From positions 372,001 through 436,000 of the forward strand of contig NZ_CANMDU010000002.1 in assembly GCF_947496775.1 (NCBI RefSeq): a stretch of 64,000 nt of DNA, given 5' to 3'. This DNA comes from an uncultured Maribacter sp. (GTDB taxonomy: Bacteria; Bacteroidota; Bacteroidia; Flavobacteriales; Flavobacteriaceae). Below are positions 25,145-33,729 of the stretch, in pieces. The notes beneath the pieces are model-generated. The model was not told where the DNA came from and did not search any database. It was given only the letters and a program-made list of their open reading frames with translations. Position 1 is the stretch's first letter. Each line of letters begins with the position of its first letter. The position numbers and the translations under genes were made by a program.

Positions 25145-26557
25145 CTATGCCAATTCTTTCATTAATTCTCTTGGGTCTGTAACTTTTCCTGTAACAGCAG
25201 CAGCAGCAGCAACTAGTGGAGAAGCTAATAAGGTTCTTGATCCTGGACCTTGACGCCCTTCAAAGTTTCTGTTTGATGTACTAACTGCTAATTTTCCTGC
25301 AGGTACTTTATCATCATTCATAGCTAAACAAGCAGAACATCCGGGTTCTCTTAATTCAAAACCAGCTTCTGTTAAAATATCTAAAAGACCTTCTTCTTTT
25401 ATAGCAGATTCTACTTTATGAGAACCTGGTACTAACCATGCGGTTACATTATCCGCTTTTTTGCGTCCTTTTACAATAGAAGTAAAGGCTCTAAAATCTT
25501 CAATACGACCATTAGTACAACTACCTATAAAAACAAAATCTATAGGCTTACCAATCATATCTTCCCCTTCATTAAAAGCCATATAACCTAAAGATTTTTT
25601 ATACGTAGCAACGCCACCTTCTAAATCTTCAGCATTTGGAATACTTTTAGAAATTCCCATACCCATTCCTGGATTGGTTCCATACGTAATCATTGGTTCT
25701 ATATCAGAAGCACTAAAAGTAAGTTCTTTATCAAACTCAGCGCCTTCGTCTGTTTTTAAAGTTTTCCAGTATGCCATGGCTTTATCCCATGCAGCACCAG
25801 TTGGAGTAAATTCTCTTCCTTTAACGTACTCAAAAGTTTTTTCATCTGGAGCAATCATACCACCACGAGCACCCATTTCTATACTTAGGTTACAAACCGT
25901 CATACGACCTTCCATAGTCATGTTTTCAAAAACATCACCAGCATATTCTACAAAATACCCTGTAGCACCAGAAGTAGTTAATTGAGATATGATATATAAA
26001 GCAACATCTTTAGGAGTAACTCCAAAGTTTAACTCTCCTTCAATATTAATACGCATTTTCTTTGGCTTAGGCTGCATAATACATTGTGTAGATAATACCA
26101 TTTCTACCTCAGAAGTACCAATACCAAAAGCTATTGCACCAAAAGCACCGTGCGTAGATGTATGAGAGTCACCACAAACAATTGTTGCTCCAGGTTGCGT
26201 AATTCCGTATTCAGGTCCTACAACGTGTACAATTCCGTTTTTTTCATGACCAAGCCCCCAGTGACTAATACCGTATTCTTTTGCATTTTCTTCTAATGCC
26301 TTAAGTTGGTTTGCAGAAAGAGGGTCTGCAACTGGTAAATGTTGGTTTATGGTAGGGGTGTTGTGATCTGCAGTAGCAAAGGTTTTATTCGGAAATAAAA
26401 CTCCAGATTTTCTGTTTTTTATACCTAAAAAGGCAACAGGGCTAGTAACCTCATGTACTAAATGGCGATCTATAAATAATACATCTGGACCATCTTCTAC
26501 ATGTTTTACTACGTGGGAATCCCACACTTTATCAAATAACGTCTTTTTTGTACTCAT
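25145..26557 (-). CDS. leuC: 3-isopropylmalate dehydratase large subunit
   Basis: A 470-residue aconitase-superfamily subunit. The Fe-S cluster cysteines are in [15 protein letters not shown] (about residues 343-357) and the [10 protein letters not shown] block (about 403-412). [15 protein letters not shown] (about 132-146) is also diagnostic. It is the first gene of the minus-strand leu operon. The 270-bp upstream gap holds a small palindrome TTTGTTA/TAACAAA near 26648-26665, but no Leu-rich leader peptide like that of the ilv operon. Confidence 0.97.
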   Translation of the reverse strand: MSTKKTLFDKVWDSHVVKHVEDGPDVLFIDRHLVHEVTSPVAFLGIKNRKSGVLFPNKTFATADHNTPTINQHLPVADPLSANQLKALEENAKEYGISHWGLGHEKNGIVHVVGPEYGITQPGATIVCGDSHTSTHGAFGAIAFGIGTSEVEMVLSTQCIMQPKPKKMRINIEGELNFGVTPKDVALYIISQLTTSGATGYFVEYAGDVFENMTMEGRMTVCNLSIEMGARGGMIAPDEKTFEYVKGREFTPTGAAWDKAMAYWKTLKTDEGAEFDKELTFSASDIEPMITYGTNPGMGMGISKSIPNAEDLEGGVATYKKSLGYMAFNEGEDMIGKPIDFVFIGSCTNGRIEDFRAFTSIVKGRKKADNVTAWLVPGSHKVESAIKEEGLLDILTEAGFELREPGCSACLAMNDDKVPAGKLAVSTSNRNFEGRQGPGSRTLLASPLVAAAAAVTGKVTDPRELMKELA

Positions 26558-26869
26558 AATTTATTTGTATTCTAAGCTAACAAAACTAGGAAAACTAGTT
26601 CTTTTTAGAAATTATTGTGGGTGTAAATTACGATGTTCAAGACCTTTTTTTGTTATAAATAACAAATTTTAGGGCCCAATTAAAGTTTCTACCTGGGTTA
26701 TTAATCTACGTTTCTTTTTTTTTGGTCTTATTAAAATGCACTTACAACGATTTTGTGCAAAAAGTAAGTTAACTCTTATGTATATTGCTGTTTTATTAAA
26801 AAAATATTTTTTATAAAGTATTAATAATTGTCTTTATATATAGGACTATTAAATAAATTAAAGTGTACA

Positions 26870-27820
26870 ATGCGTAATTTTTTAAAGAATAGTATTTTTA
26901 TTGGTTTCTTTTTTTCTTGTTGGTTTATAAGTGCTTCCGTAGGCCCTATAAAAGTAACTCTTAATGAAACCAATAGCATTACTTTATTTTTTCCTTCGGA
27001 AATAGCTACTGTAATAGAGCCATCTCATGATTTTCATTTTAGTTACGACAAGCAAAGTAATATGGGTGTCTTAAAAGCTAAAAAGGGAAAGGATTTAAGT
27101 AATTTAACAGTTACCACAAATGATGGAAATATATTTTCTTTTGTTTTGCAGTATGCCAAAGAGGTTAATCATTTTGTTTTTGTTTTAACACCAGAACAAG
27201 CGATTGGAAAAATGCATGGTTCTAGTACAAAAGCAATACATAGTAAAGAAGATACTATATCCATACCTCTTACGAAATTAAAAAAGATAGAGGAAAATAG
27301 TACAGTCCTAGAGAATAGTAATATTCCGATTGTTGAAAATAATGTACTAGATTTTAATGAAAAGCCTATGGCTGTTCTGGAACCAGAATTAGATTTGTAT
27401 AGGTCGGATCCAGAAACGTACTATGAAGTTTTTTGCGAAAATACTTATTTACAAAAACCAACCATTAAAAAAGTGGCGAGAAAAACTGGTGTTATTGAGT
27501 TAAAAATAAACCATGTTGCTTCTGATAAGAATGAAATGTATATTACACTACAATTAACTAATGGCTCTCTAAAGAGTTACCCTATAAACGATTTACAATT
27601 TTATATTAAAACTCGAGGTGGTTCGGAAGAGCTTTCTTTAACTCCTCTTTATGAGTTTAATACTAAAAATGTTTTAAAACCCAATAGCAGTTTTAGTAGT
27701 GTTTATGTTTTTAAAAATTTTAAACTAAGTGAAAATCAACATGTTTATATTATTTTAAACGGATTTGATGGTAATCGTTTTTTAATGTTACCATTAACTA
27801 ATAAAATAATAAACGGGTAG
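26870..27820 (+). CDS. Conjugative-transposon TraN-like protein (DUF4138)
   Basis: A 316-residue exported protein. The N-terminus is a signal peptide (IFIGFFFSCWFISASVG). The body begins GPIKVTLNETNSITLFFPSEI, then HDFHFSYDKQSNMGVLKAKKG, which is the pattern of Bacteroidetes conjugative-transposon TraN (DUF4138), a beta-rich outer-membrane-associated component. An upstream TTG at 26828 keeps the frame open, but the ATG at 26870 directly before the signal peptide is preferred. No other tra gene is present, so this is an orphan: either a remnant of a lost element or a domesticated protein. It lies immediately before the effector/immunity region. Confidence 0.7.
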   Translation: MRNFLKNSIFIGFFFSCWFISASVGPIKVTLNETNSITLFFPSEIATVIEPSHDFHFSYDKQSNMGVLKAKKGKDLSNLTVTTNDGNIFSFVLQYAKEVNHFVFVLTPEQAIGKMHGSSTKAIHSKEDTISIPLTKLKKIEENSTVLENSNIPIVENNVLDFNEKPMAVLEPELDLYRSDPETYYEVFCENTYLQKPTIKKVARKTGVIELKINHVASDKNEMYITLQLTNGSLKSYPINDLQFYIKTRGGSEELSLTPLYEFNTKNVLKPNSSFSSVYVFKNFKLSENQHVYIILNGFDGNRFLMLPLTNKIING

Positions 27821-27948
27821 TTTTTTCAGGTATATATAAGTTGCTGTTTATAACCCTGCCCAAAAAGCATTTTTTTTTCTTTTCTTTATGTAGGAAGTAT
27901 GGGTAACTTTTCTGTTAAAATTTAGAATAGTTTTTTTCATGGTTATTT

Positions 27949-28224
27949 TTATTGTGGTACTACAGCTTCCCATTCTCCATGGCGTTCTACATTTTCTGCA
28001 GATTGCCATATACGGTGCAATTGGTTTCCTTTTTCATTGGTATCAATAATATCTTTCCAATGTTTGTCTCTTTCTTTTTGCCATTTGTCTTTGTACTCTC
28101 GAGTTTGTATAAAACTTCTAAAAATAGGAGGGGGAAAGCCTTCTTCTTTTCTACGTTTATAATCCGCTTTACGGTATTCATCAAAAGCATCACCCGCTAG
28201 CGCTCGTTTATAACGAGTGCCCTC
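27949..28224 (-). pseudogene. C-terminal remnant of an unidentified protein
   Basis: The minus strand is open from just after a TAG at 28225-28227 down to TAA at 27949-27951, giving 91 residues that begin within the REPIN-like repeat and have no good start codon. The text is basic and aromatic (GFPPPIFRSFIQTREYKDKW, later LHRIWQSAENVERHGEW) and looks like real protein, probably the C-terminus of a larger toxin- or effector-type gene cut off when the repeat element arrived. I do not recognise the family. The surrounding stretch 27821-27948 has no feature. Confidence 0.5.
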
Positions 28225-28430
28225 CTAGTTATTTTATATTCTAACAAGCCAATATCGTCAATTTTAGTACTGTATGGTCATCTGCAAAGTTTTTAGCACT
28301 ATTTTATTTGTAATCTATTGCAATGCTAACAAAACCAGAAACAACAATAAAAGCTATCTAAAACTTAGATAGTTTTTATTGTTGTTTCTTACTCTGTATG
28401 GCACTCGTTAAAAACGAGTGCTAGCGGGGT
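28193..28430. repeat. REPIN-like element, copy 1
   Basis: Both ends are mutually inverted and each forms its own hairpin: GCTAGCGCTCGTTTATAACG at the left (28196 onward, stem CTCGTT/AACGAG) and CACTCGTTAAAAACGAGTG at the right (28402-28420). Between them lies a 123-bp block (28223-28345) repeated almost identically at 31339-31461. A third hairpin has arms 28339-28361 and 28365-28387 that pair at 22 of 23 positions. Paired REP hairpins of this type are moved by RAYT transposases in other bacteria; none is present in the window. Confidence 0.7.
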
Positions 28431-28531
28431 AAATCTATATTAGGATTAAGTATAAATTTGTAAACTTATTTCAGGACCAGACAAAAAAGAACATCCTAAA
28501 AATACTCAGAAACCAAAAAACTCTCATTTTT

Positions 28532-29524
28532 TTATAAACGTATAATTTCTAGTTTGTTACTGCTTTTTGGTTTATGTAGAAATAAATATCTTGAGGATCT
28601 AGTTTCAACTCTTTTTCCATTATTATCAATCATTCTTCCAAAAGTGTAAGCAGATTCCCCTGGGAATTCCAAGCTTCTTAAAGTTACGACCTTACCCTCA
28701 GCCAAAAAAACCATTTCATATGAATCTAATGGGTATGATTTTATTAACTCACTATCCATGAAATTAGAGTATTCTTTAATTCGATCTTTTATCTCAGAAT
28801 CTTCTACGTTGTTATAAGCAACTGATTTATAATATTCCAATTCAGAATTACGTGCCATTTCCACCCATTTTTCTTCATCTTGGCTCTGTATTAGCTTATC
28901 GTATTCAGCATAAAAATCCAATACTTCCTGTTCTAGCATACCTTTATCCATTTTGCTTAAATCCTGGCTTTCGCTCCAACCGGTTAGAGTATAAGGTACT
29001 TCGGCTTCAAAAGTAAAGGTTTCTTCGTAATAAGGTGCATCTGGGTATTTAAATGTATTGTACGATTTACCGGTTGTGGTAGGTATGGAGTATGTTTTTA
29101 CCGATACACCCTCATCATTCTCTTTTTTGGCATCGTACATTGCAATTTCTAGTTTGAAAATAACATCGGAACCTAATGTTAAAGATGGTGTACCATCATT
29201 ATTCTCCACAGGGAATAGTTTTATAGTTACTTTTTGTTTGCCACTTTTTAAAATGACATCATTTAGAGGAACAAAGTTTCCAATTCTAGTAGTATTTTCA
29301 TAAAGTTTAGAAACTAAAACTCCATTTACATAAACTTCATAATAACAGCCACTCTGAGAAGGATCCATTAAATGATAAACTGGCATGGAACTATAATCTA
29401 ATTTTTTGGGATTATTGTATAGTTGGACTATTGGTCTTGTTTTCATATGTTTTTTGTTTTTTGTTTTTTGAGCACAACCTATTATACTTAAAGACAAAAT
29501 ACTAAGTATTAAAATTTTTTTCAT
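28532..29524 (-). CDS. Lipoprotein, family L1 (immunity candidate)
   Basis: A 330-residue lipoprotein (LSIIGCAQ, lipobox Cys at about 17). An Ig-like N-terminal domain carries CYYEVYVNGVLVSKLYEN and VILKSGKQKVTIKLFPV (about residues 60-105). A C-terminal helical/strand domain (about 180-330) looks like an NTF2-type fold. It is a diverged paralogue of the two lipoproteins at 31635-33727, which follow a T6SS effector candidate directly, so the family is best read as immunity or accessory proteins working in the periplasm. Its start overlaps the stop of the effector remnant upstream by 4 bases. Confidence 0.65.
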   Translation of the reverse strand: MKKILILSILSLSIIGCAQKTKNKKHMKTRPIVQLYNNPKKLDYSSMPVYHLMDPSQSGCYYEVYVNGVLVSKLYENTTRIGNFVPLNDVILKSGKQKVTIKLFPVENNDGTPSLTLGSDVIFKLEIAMYDAKKENDEGVSVKTYSIPTTTGKSYNTFKYPDAPYYEETFTFEAEVPYTLTGWSESQDLSKMDKGMLEQEVLDFYAEYDKLIQSQDEEKWVEMARNSELEYYKSVAYNNVEDSEIKDRIKEYSNFMDSELIKSYPLDSYEMVFLAEGKVVTLRSLEFPGESAYTFGRMIDNNGKRVETRSSRYLFLHKPKSSNKLEIIRL

Positions 29525-30153
29525 TTTTCTGAGGGTTTAGAAAAGAGTTCGAATAAATAATGTTTGCGTAAATTAGTTCTTTTGGATTCAAAAAGGGTAA
29601 AAGGTTCTATTTTATTATTTGGATTAGTATCATGTTTTAATCCTCTTTCACCTCCAATTTTCCCAACTACCTTTTGAAAGTAAGAACCTTTAACTCCATC
29701 AAAATCGAGTACATCTTCTAAGTAAGGCCCTCTAATTTTATCAACACCTATTTTACGGCTTACACGTATTGCTGAAGTTGCTTTAAGTTTGCCTTCAAAG
29801 TCTAATGTCGTTTCTAAAGAACCTAATTTCCATAATTCAAATTCTTTTTTTAATTCTCCTTTTACTTCGGTATCAAGTAAGAAGGTAATAGCCCCCTGCA
29901 TTTGATAAATATCACTTGGGTTTAACTTTCTTTCTGTATTTGCATCATGGTCTTCAACTACGAACGTTTTAGCCAAACTATGGTATTTTATTTTTAAATC
30001 AAAGTTAATTTCCCCTGTAGTAACTACCTTAAGGTTAAACTTTTTTAGTTCTTTAAAATTTTCTAAGACCCTGTCATCAAATTCATAGGTATGGTTTAGT
30101 GCTAAAAAGGGTTTGGCTTGTAATCCATATATAATTAGTATCTCCCATTTCAT
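29521..30153 (-). CDS. Effector C-terminal fragment (orphan module)
   Basis: A 210-codon frame with no signal peptide, whose first ~12 codons overlap the preceding lipoprotein in another frame. From KPFLALNHTYEF onward it resembles the word APLFALNHKV in the 988-residue effector candidate at 33730-36696, but the rest differs, as expected for another C-terminal variant of the same effector family. The body is rich in beta strands (LKVVTTGEINFDLKIKY). It is probably a displaced effector tail followed by its own lipoprotein (28532-29524). Whether it is still translated is unclear; it may be a pseudogene. Confidence 0.5.
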   Translation of the reverse strand: MKWEILIIYGLQAKPFLALNHTYEFDDRVLENFKELKKFNLKVVTTGEINFDLKIKYHSLAKTFVVEDHDANTERKLNPSDIYQMQGAITFLLDTEVKGELKKEFELWKLGSLETTLDFEGKLKATSAIRVSRKIGVDKIRGPYLEDVLDFDGVKGSYFQKVVGKIGGERGLKHDTNPNNKIEPFTLFESKRTNLRKHYLFELFSKPSEK

Positions 30154-30520
30154 CTGTTATTTTTGGTTCTCCAAACTGTGTTATTAAGCTATCTCTTAGT
30201 TTACTTAGGTTTTCTTTTTTATTAATATGAATTGATAAATGCACAAATTCATTATCAAAATAGCTAGCTGTAATATTTTGGATTGGTATATCTATAATTT
30301 TAAGATTAGGAATAGAATCTCCAGCATAAAAATAACTTGTCATTGTAAAATCACCATAATCTGACTCAGAAGTACTTAAATCTTGTAGATAAGATTTTAT
30401 AGCCTCAGGGTTTTTATCGGTAATAATTTCGGCAATATCAATCCCTTTTTCTTTTTGTTTGCAGCTGTAAGTTGTCAGTGCAAGTAAACAGATAAGAGTA
30501 AAATGTATTAATAATTTCAT
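30083..30520 (-). CDS. Lipoprotein, family L2, 3'-truncated
   Basis: A 145-residue lipoprotein (TTYSCKQKEK, Cys about 20). The segment FVHLSIHINKKENLSKLRDS and LITQFGEP matches the pattern of the neighbouring 235-residue lipoprotein (LLHDALLEKFGTP), so both belong to one family. This one is ~90 residues shorter: similarity stops at GDTNYIW, where the frame runs into the effector remnant at 29521-30153. The gene was evidently cut by the recombination that placed that fragment here. Likely periplasmic, possibly a non-functional immunity protein. Confidence 0.55.
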   Translation of the reverse strand: MKLLIHFTLICLLALTTYSCKQKEKGIDIAEIITDKNPEAIKSYLQDLSTSESDYGDFTMTSYFYAGDSIPNLKIIDIPIQNITASYFDNEFVHLSIHINKKENLSKLRDSLITQFGEPKITDEMGDTNYIWITSQTLFSTKPYL

Positions 30521-30529
30521 TAGATTTTT

Positions 30530-31237
30530 TTAATGTTTAACAGGGTTTGATATTGCTTTTAAATATCTATCTGTTCCATCTTCATTTTCTTTCTTCGCAA
30601 ATTCTTCATAGGTATATTCTTTGCCATCTTTATTTCTTTGCTTTAAATATTTTATATAATAAGTATAACCACCTATTGAATATTTATTAATTAGAGTTTC
30701 ATCATTCATATCTATAATATATAAAATGCCTTCTTCAAAAGGAATGTTGTTTGATTTACCTCCATAATTATGTTCATAAAAATATATGTTTTTAGTTTTT
30801 TTATTTTCCCAAACACTATAGCTGGCAAATGAAATACTTTTATAATAATTAGGTGTTCCAAATTTTTCTAGTAATGCATCATGGAGTAATTTTGTTTTAT
30901 CAGTTTCAAAACTGGTCATTTTAATTAATGAAAATAATTTGTTTTCATTGTTCATATAAAAAAAACCGTAGTTTGTATTATGATCAGGGTCACCTTCAAA
31001 GTTGCTAGATATATTTTCACCGTTAAATACTAATAAATCGTGGTCAAAGGATCTGTATATGGTGTAACCTGTTTCTGCGATATATTCAGACTCAGTTAAT
31101 TTATACTTTTTGTTAATAAATACGTTATTTTCAGCTGGTAGCTTAATATCTGATAAATCCATCTTATTTTGTGAGTTGCAAGAGGTAATTAATATACATA
31201 ATATAATTACAGTTTTGATTACATTTTTCATTTTCAT
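30530..31237 (-). CDS. Lipoprotein, family L2 (immunity candidate)
   Basis: A 235-residue lipoprotein with lipobox ILITSC (Cys about 20) and a mainly beta body with many Asn, Tyr and Lys. It is a full-length relative of the truncated lipoprotein that follows after 9 bp. No known domain is recognised. It lies within the run of effector-linked lipoproteins, between the REPIN-like element and an effector remnant, which makes a T6SS immunity role plausible but unproven. The start follows MKMKN; the ATG six bases downstream is an alternative. Confidence 0.6.
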   Translation of the reverse strand: MKMKNVIKTVIILCILITSCNSQNKMDLSDIKLPAENNVFINKKYKLTESEYIAETGYTIYRSFDHDLLVFNGENISSNFEGDPDHNTNYGFFYMNNENKLFSLIKMTSFETDKTKLLHDALLEKFGTPNYYKSISFASYSVWENKKTKNIYFYEHNYGGKSNNIPFEEGILYIIDMNDETLINKYSIGGYTYYIKYLKQRNKDGKEYTYEEFAKKENEDGTDRYLKAISNPVKH

Positions 31238-31306
31238 ACAATTATAAATTAATCATTTTATATTTTTGTTTTTTCTTAAAAATTGCTTCTAAAATATCCT
31301 GATCTT

Positions 31307-31635
31307 CCCCCGCTAGCGCTCGTTTATAGCGAGTGCCGTCCTAGTTATTTTATATTCTAACAAGCCAATATCGTCAATTTTAGTACTGTATGGTCATCTG
31401 CAAAGTTTTTAGCACTATTTTATTTGTAATCTATTGCAATGCTAACAAAACCAGAAACAACGCTTTCTAATAGAATATTAAAATATTCTTGTCTAATACA
31501 TTTATCCAATATATAGTAGCAAAAGAAACAACAATAAAGTAAAAAGAAAGCTATCTAAGTTTTAGATAGCTTTCTTTTTACTTTATTGTTTCTTACTCTG
31601 TACAGCACTTGTTATAAACGAGTGCTAGCTGGGGT
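31307..31635. repeat. REPIN-like element, copy 2, with 29-bp perfect hairpin
   Basis: Same architecture as 28193-28430: end hairpins near 31311-31336 and 31606-31628, and the shared 123-bp block at 31339-31461. The central hairpin is longer: 31530-31558 pairs perfectly with 31562-31590 (29 bp) around a 3-nt loop. The right end touches the stop codon of the lipoprotein gene at 31635, so insertion was exactly at the gene end. An insert of ~65 bp (31462-31529), absent from copy 1, separates block and hairpin. The remaining gap to 31238 has no other feature. Confidence 0.7.
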
Positions 31636-32672
31636 TACTCAATTCTTCGTAGATTTTCTAAAGATTCACCTTTTGGTAGGTATAAATCTATAGATGGGAA
31701 AAAAGCCCTAATCCTTGTTGCAGTATGATACTTAAAACAAAATGCGGATTTCCCACGTATTCTTCTATCCACGGGTTCTATACTTGGATGCCTTAACGCT
31801 ACTATTTTACCATTTCCATAGAAATTTATCACATAATTTTCAAAAGGATCAAAATTTTTGTTTTTGTAATTAAGTTCGTTTAATGATTCCTCCCACATTT
31901 CTTGTATTTCTTGTTTTGAGGAATATTTAGACTGTGCTATGATTTGAATATCTCCATAATAACTTTTAGCAAGAGCATCCTCATCTTTGTTAAGATAAAC
32001 GTTTTTTAATTTCTTATAATAGGATAATACTTGGGCTTCTAATAAATCCTTATCCAATTTGGTGAGATCTTGCCCATCTTGCCATCCTTGCAGATTATAC
32101 GGAACATCTGCATTGAAAGTAAAAGAATATTCGTAATACGGGAGACCTGCTCCTAAAAATTTATTGTTGCCTTTTTTGGTTGGTGCTTTGTGCTCTTTAA
32201 TAACCAGTTCGTCTTCTAGATCTTGACTAATGTTAAAAGCTTCATATTTAACCACACTAATATTCATCTCTGTTTTCTCTAATAACGTGTTTATGGTTTC
32301 TTCGGTTCCATAAGTACGTTTCATAGCATTCCCCAAAGGGTACATTTTAACAGTAATGGTTTGTGGTCCACTTTGCAAAATAGCATGGTTGATACTTTTG
32401 GGTGATCCTAGTACTTCCATAGTATATTCTTTATGTACCAAGATATCATTAACTAAAATTTCAAAAAGACAATTACTTTGTGTAGGTCGAATAAAATAAC
32501 GGGGCTCTTTATCGTAATGTTTTACTTCGCTATAAACGCGGTCAACAAAGTTAGAGGCAGTAATGTCTTTCAATTTATCAGATACAGGTAGCATAGTGTT
32601 GTTATCTTTGTTCTGTTGAGCGGAACAGTTTAAAACAACAAATAAAATTATAAAACAGAATTTATACGTCAT
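31635..32672 (-). CDS. Lipoprotein, family L1 (T6SS immunity candidate)
   Basis: A 345-residue lipoprotein (VLNCSAQ, Cys about 16). It is a close paralogue of the next gene upstream: both share EILVNDILVH-type and LQSGPQTITVKMYPLGNAMK words, LLEKTEMNISVVKYEAFNIS, and the C-terminal VINFYGNGKIVALRHPS. Two copies in tandem directly behind an effector candidate is a common pattern for immunity genes amplified against effector variants. Periplasmic or outer-membrane location is expected from the lipobox. Five bases separate it from its paralogue. Confidence 0.7.
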   Translation of the reverse strand: MTYKFCFIILFVVLNCSAQQNKDNNTMLPVSDKLKDITASNFVDRVYSEVKHYDKEPRYFIRPTQSNCLFEILVNDILVHKEYTMEVLGSPKSINHAILQSGPQTITVKMYPLGNAMKRTYGTEETINTLLEKTEMNISVVKYEAFNISQDLEDELVIKEHKAPTKKGNNKFLGAGLPYYEYSFTFNADVPYNLQGWQDGQDLTKLDKDLLEAQVLSYYKKLKNVYLNKDEDALAKSYYGDIQIIAQSKYSSKQEIQEMWEESLNELNYKNKNFDPFENYVINFYGNGKIVALRHPSIEPVDRRIRGKSAFCFKYHTATRIRAFFPSIDLYLPKGESLENLRRIE

Positions 32673-32677
32673 GTTAA

Positions 32678-33727
32678 TTACCTTATCATTTGCAATGAGT
32701 CTAAAGGTTGTCCTTTGGGGAGGTATAAATATAATCCAGGATAATATCCTTTTATTCTATTTCCTTTTTGATATTTAAACCAAAAGGCAGACCAACCTCT
32801 TAATCGATGGTCTACTGGTTCTTTGCTAGGATGTCTCAAAGAAACTATTTTGTTGTTGCCATAAAAATTTATGATATAATTTTCTAGAGGTTGAAATTCT
32901 TTATTCTTATAATTTAGAGATTCTTTAGATTCATCTAAGACTCTTTTCACTTTTTCTCTATTTTGATATTGAGCTTGTCTTCTTCTAATTTCTGACAAAT
33001 AAATCATTTTTAATAGAGTGTCGAGCTCTTTATTCTTATATATATATATATATTCATTGTAACACTTTAAAATCTGTTTTTCGAGTTCCTCTTTATCAAA
33101 TTTGGTTAAATCCTCTCCATTAGTCCATCCCTCATTTACATAAGGTACTTTTGCATCAAAACTAAAGGTATATTCAAAGTAAGGTAACCCTGCTCCTAAA
33201 AACGCATTAGTTCCTTCTATGGTTGGTGCTTTGTGTTCTTTTACTAGAATCTCATCTTCTAGATCTTGACTAATATTAAAAGCATCATACTTTACTACAC
33301 TAATATTCATCTCCGTTTTATCTAATAGGGTAGTTACAGTTTCTTTGGTGCCATAGGCACGTTTCATAGCATCGCCCAAAGGATATAAACGTACCGTAAC
33401 GGTTTGTGGTCCACTTTGTAAAATAGCTCTATTAATGTTAATAGGTGTGCCTAATTTTTCAATGCCATAATCTTGATAAATAAGATAGTCATTTACAAGA
33501 AGTTCATAAACGCAATTATTTTGTAAAGGTCTAATAAAATACATAGGCTCTTTCTCATAATGCTTAATTTGTGAAACTACTTTTTCTACAAAATTATCCA
33601 CAGTAATATCTTTGCTTTCTTGAGGTATAGGCATCATTATTTTTTTATTTGCTGTTTTTGTTTGATTTTTTTGAGCACAAGAACCTAAAGTGCTCATTGT
33701 TAATAGTATTAGAATTATTTTTTTCAT
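32678..33727 (-). CDS. Lipoprotein, family L1 (T6SS immunity candidate)
   Basis: A 349-residue lipoprotein (STLGSCAQ, Cys about 17). The frame is open from 33751, but the eight extra residues overlap the effector gene; the ATG at 33725-33727, right before the basic-hydrophobic signal, is preferred. It begins two bases after the effector stop codon, so the two are surely co-expressed. It shares an N-terminal Ig-like domain (CVYELLVNDYLIYQD) and a C-terminal helical/strand domain with the following gene. Best explanation: immunity to, or accessory of, the 988-residue protein. Function is inferred from position. Confidence 0.7.
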   Translation of the reverse strand: MKKIILILLTMSTLGSCAQKNQTKTANKKIMMPIPQESKDITVDNFVEKVVSQIKHYEKEPMYFIRPLQNNCVYELLVNDYLIYQDYGIEKLGTPININRAILQSGPQTVTVRLYPLGDAMKRAYGTKETVTTLLDKTEMNISVVKYDAFNISQDLEDEILVKEHKAPTIEGTNAFLGAGLPYFEYTFSFDAKVPYVNEGWTNGEDLTKFDKEELEKQILKCYNEYIYIYKNKELDTLLKMIYLSEIRRRQAQYQNREKVKRVLDESKESLNYKNKEFQPLENYIINFYGNNKIVSLRHPSKEPVDHRLRGWSAFWFKYQKGNRIKGYYPGLYLYLPKGQPLDSLQMIR

Positions 33728-33729
33728 TA

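Noticed and set aside
26640-26670. Leader peptide or attenuator for the leu operon
   Set aside because: The minus strand upstream of leuC has a palindrome (TTTGTTA/TAACAAA) but no Leu-rich short frame and no T-run on the correct side.
27987-28193. Minus-strand 68-codon ATG frame
   Set aside because: It runs out of phase with the better protein-like frame 27949-28224 and has a Lys/Thr-rich composition typical of a shadow frame.
28193-31635. CRISPR or insertion sequence
   Set aside because: Only two copies with an internal core, no regular spacers, no transposase frame; the end hairpins fit REP-type elements better.
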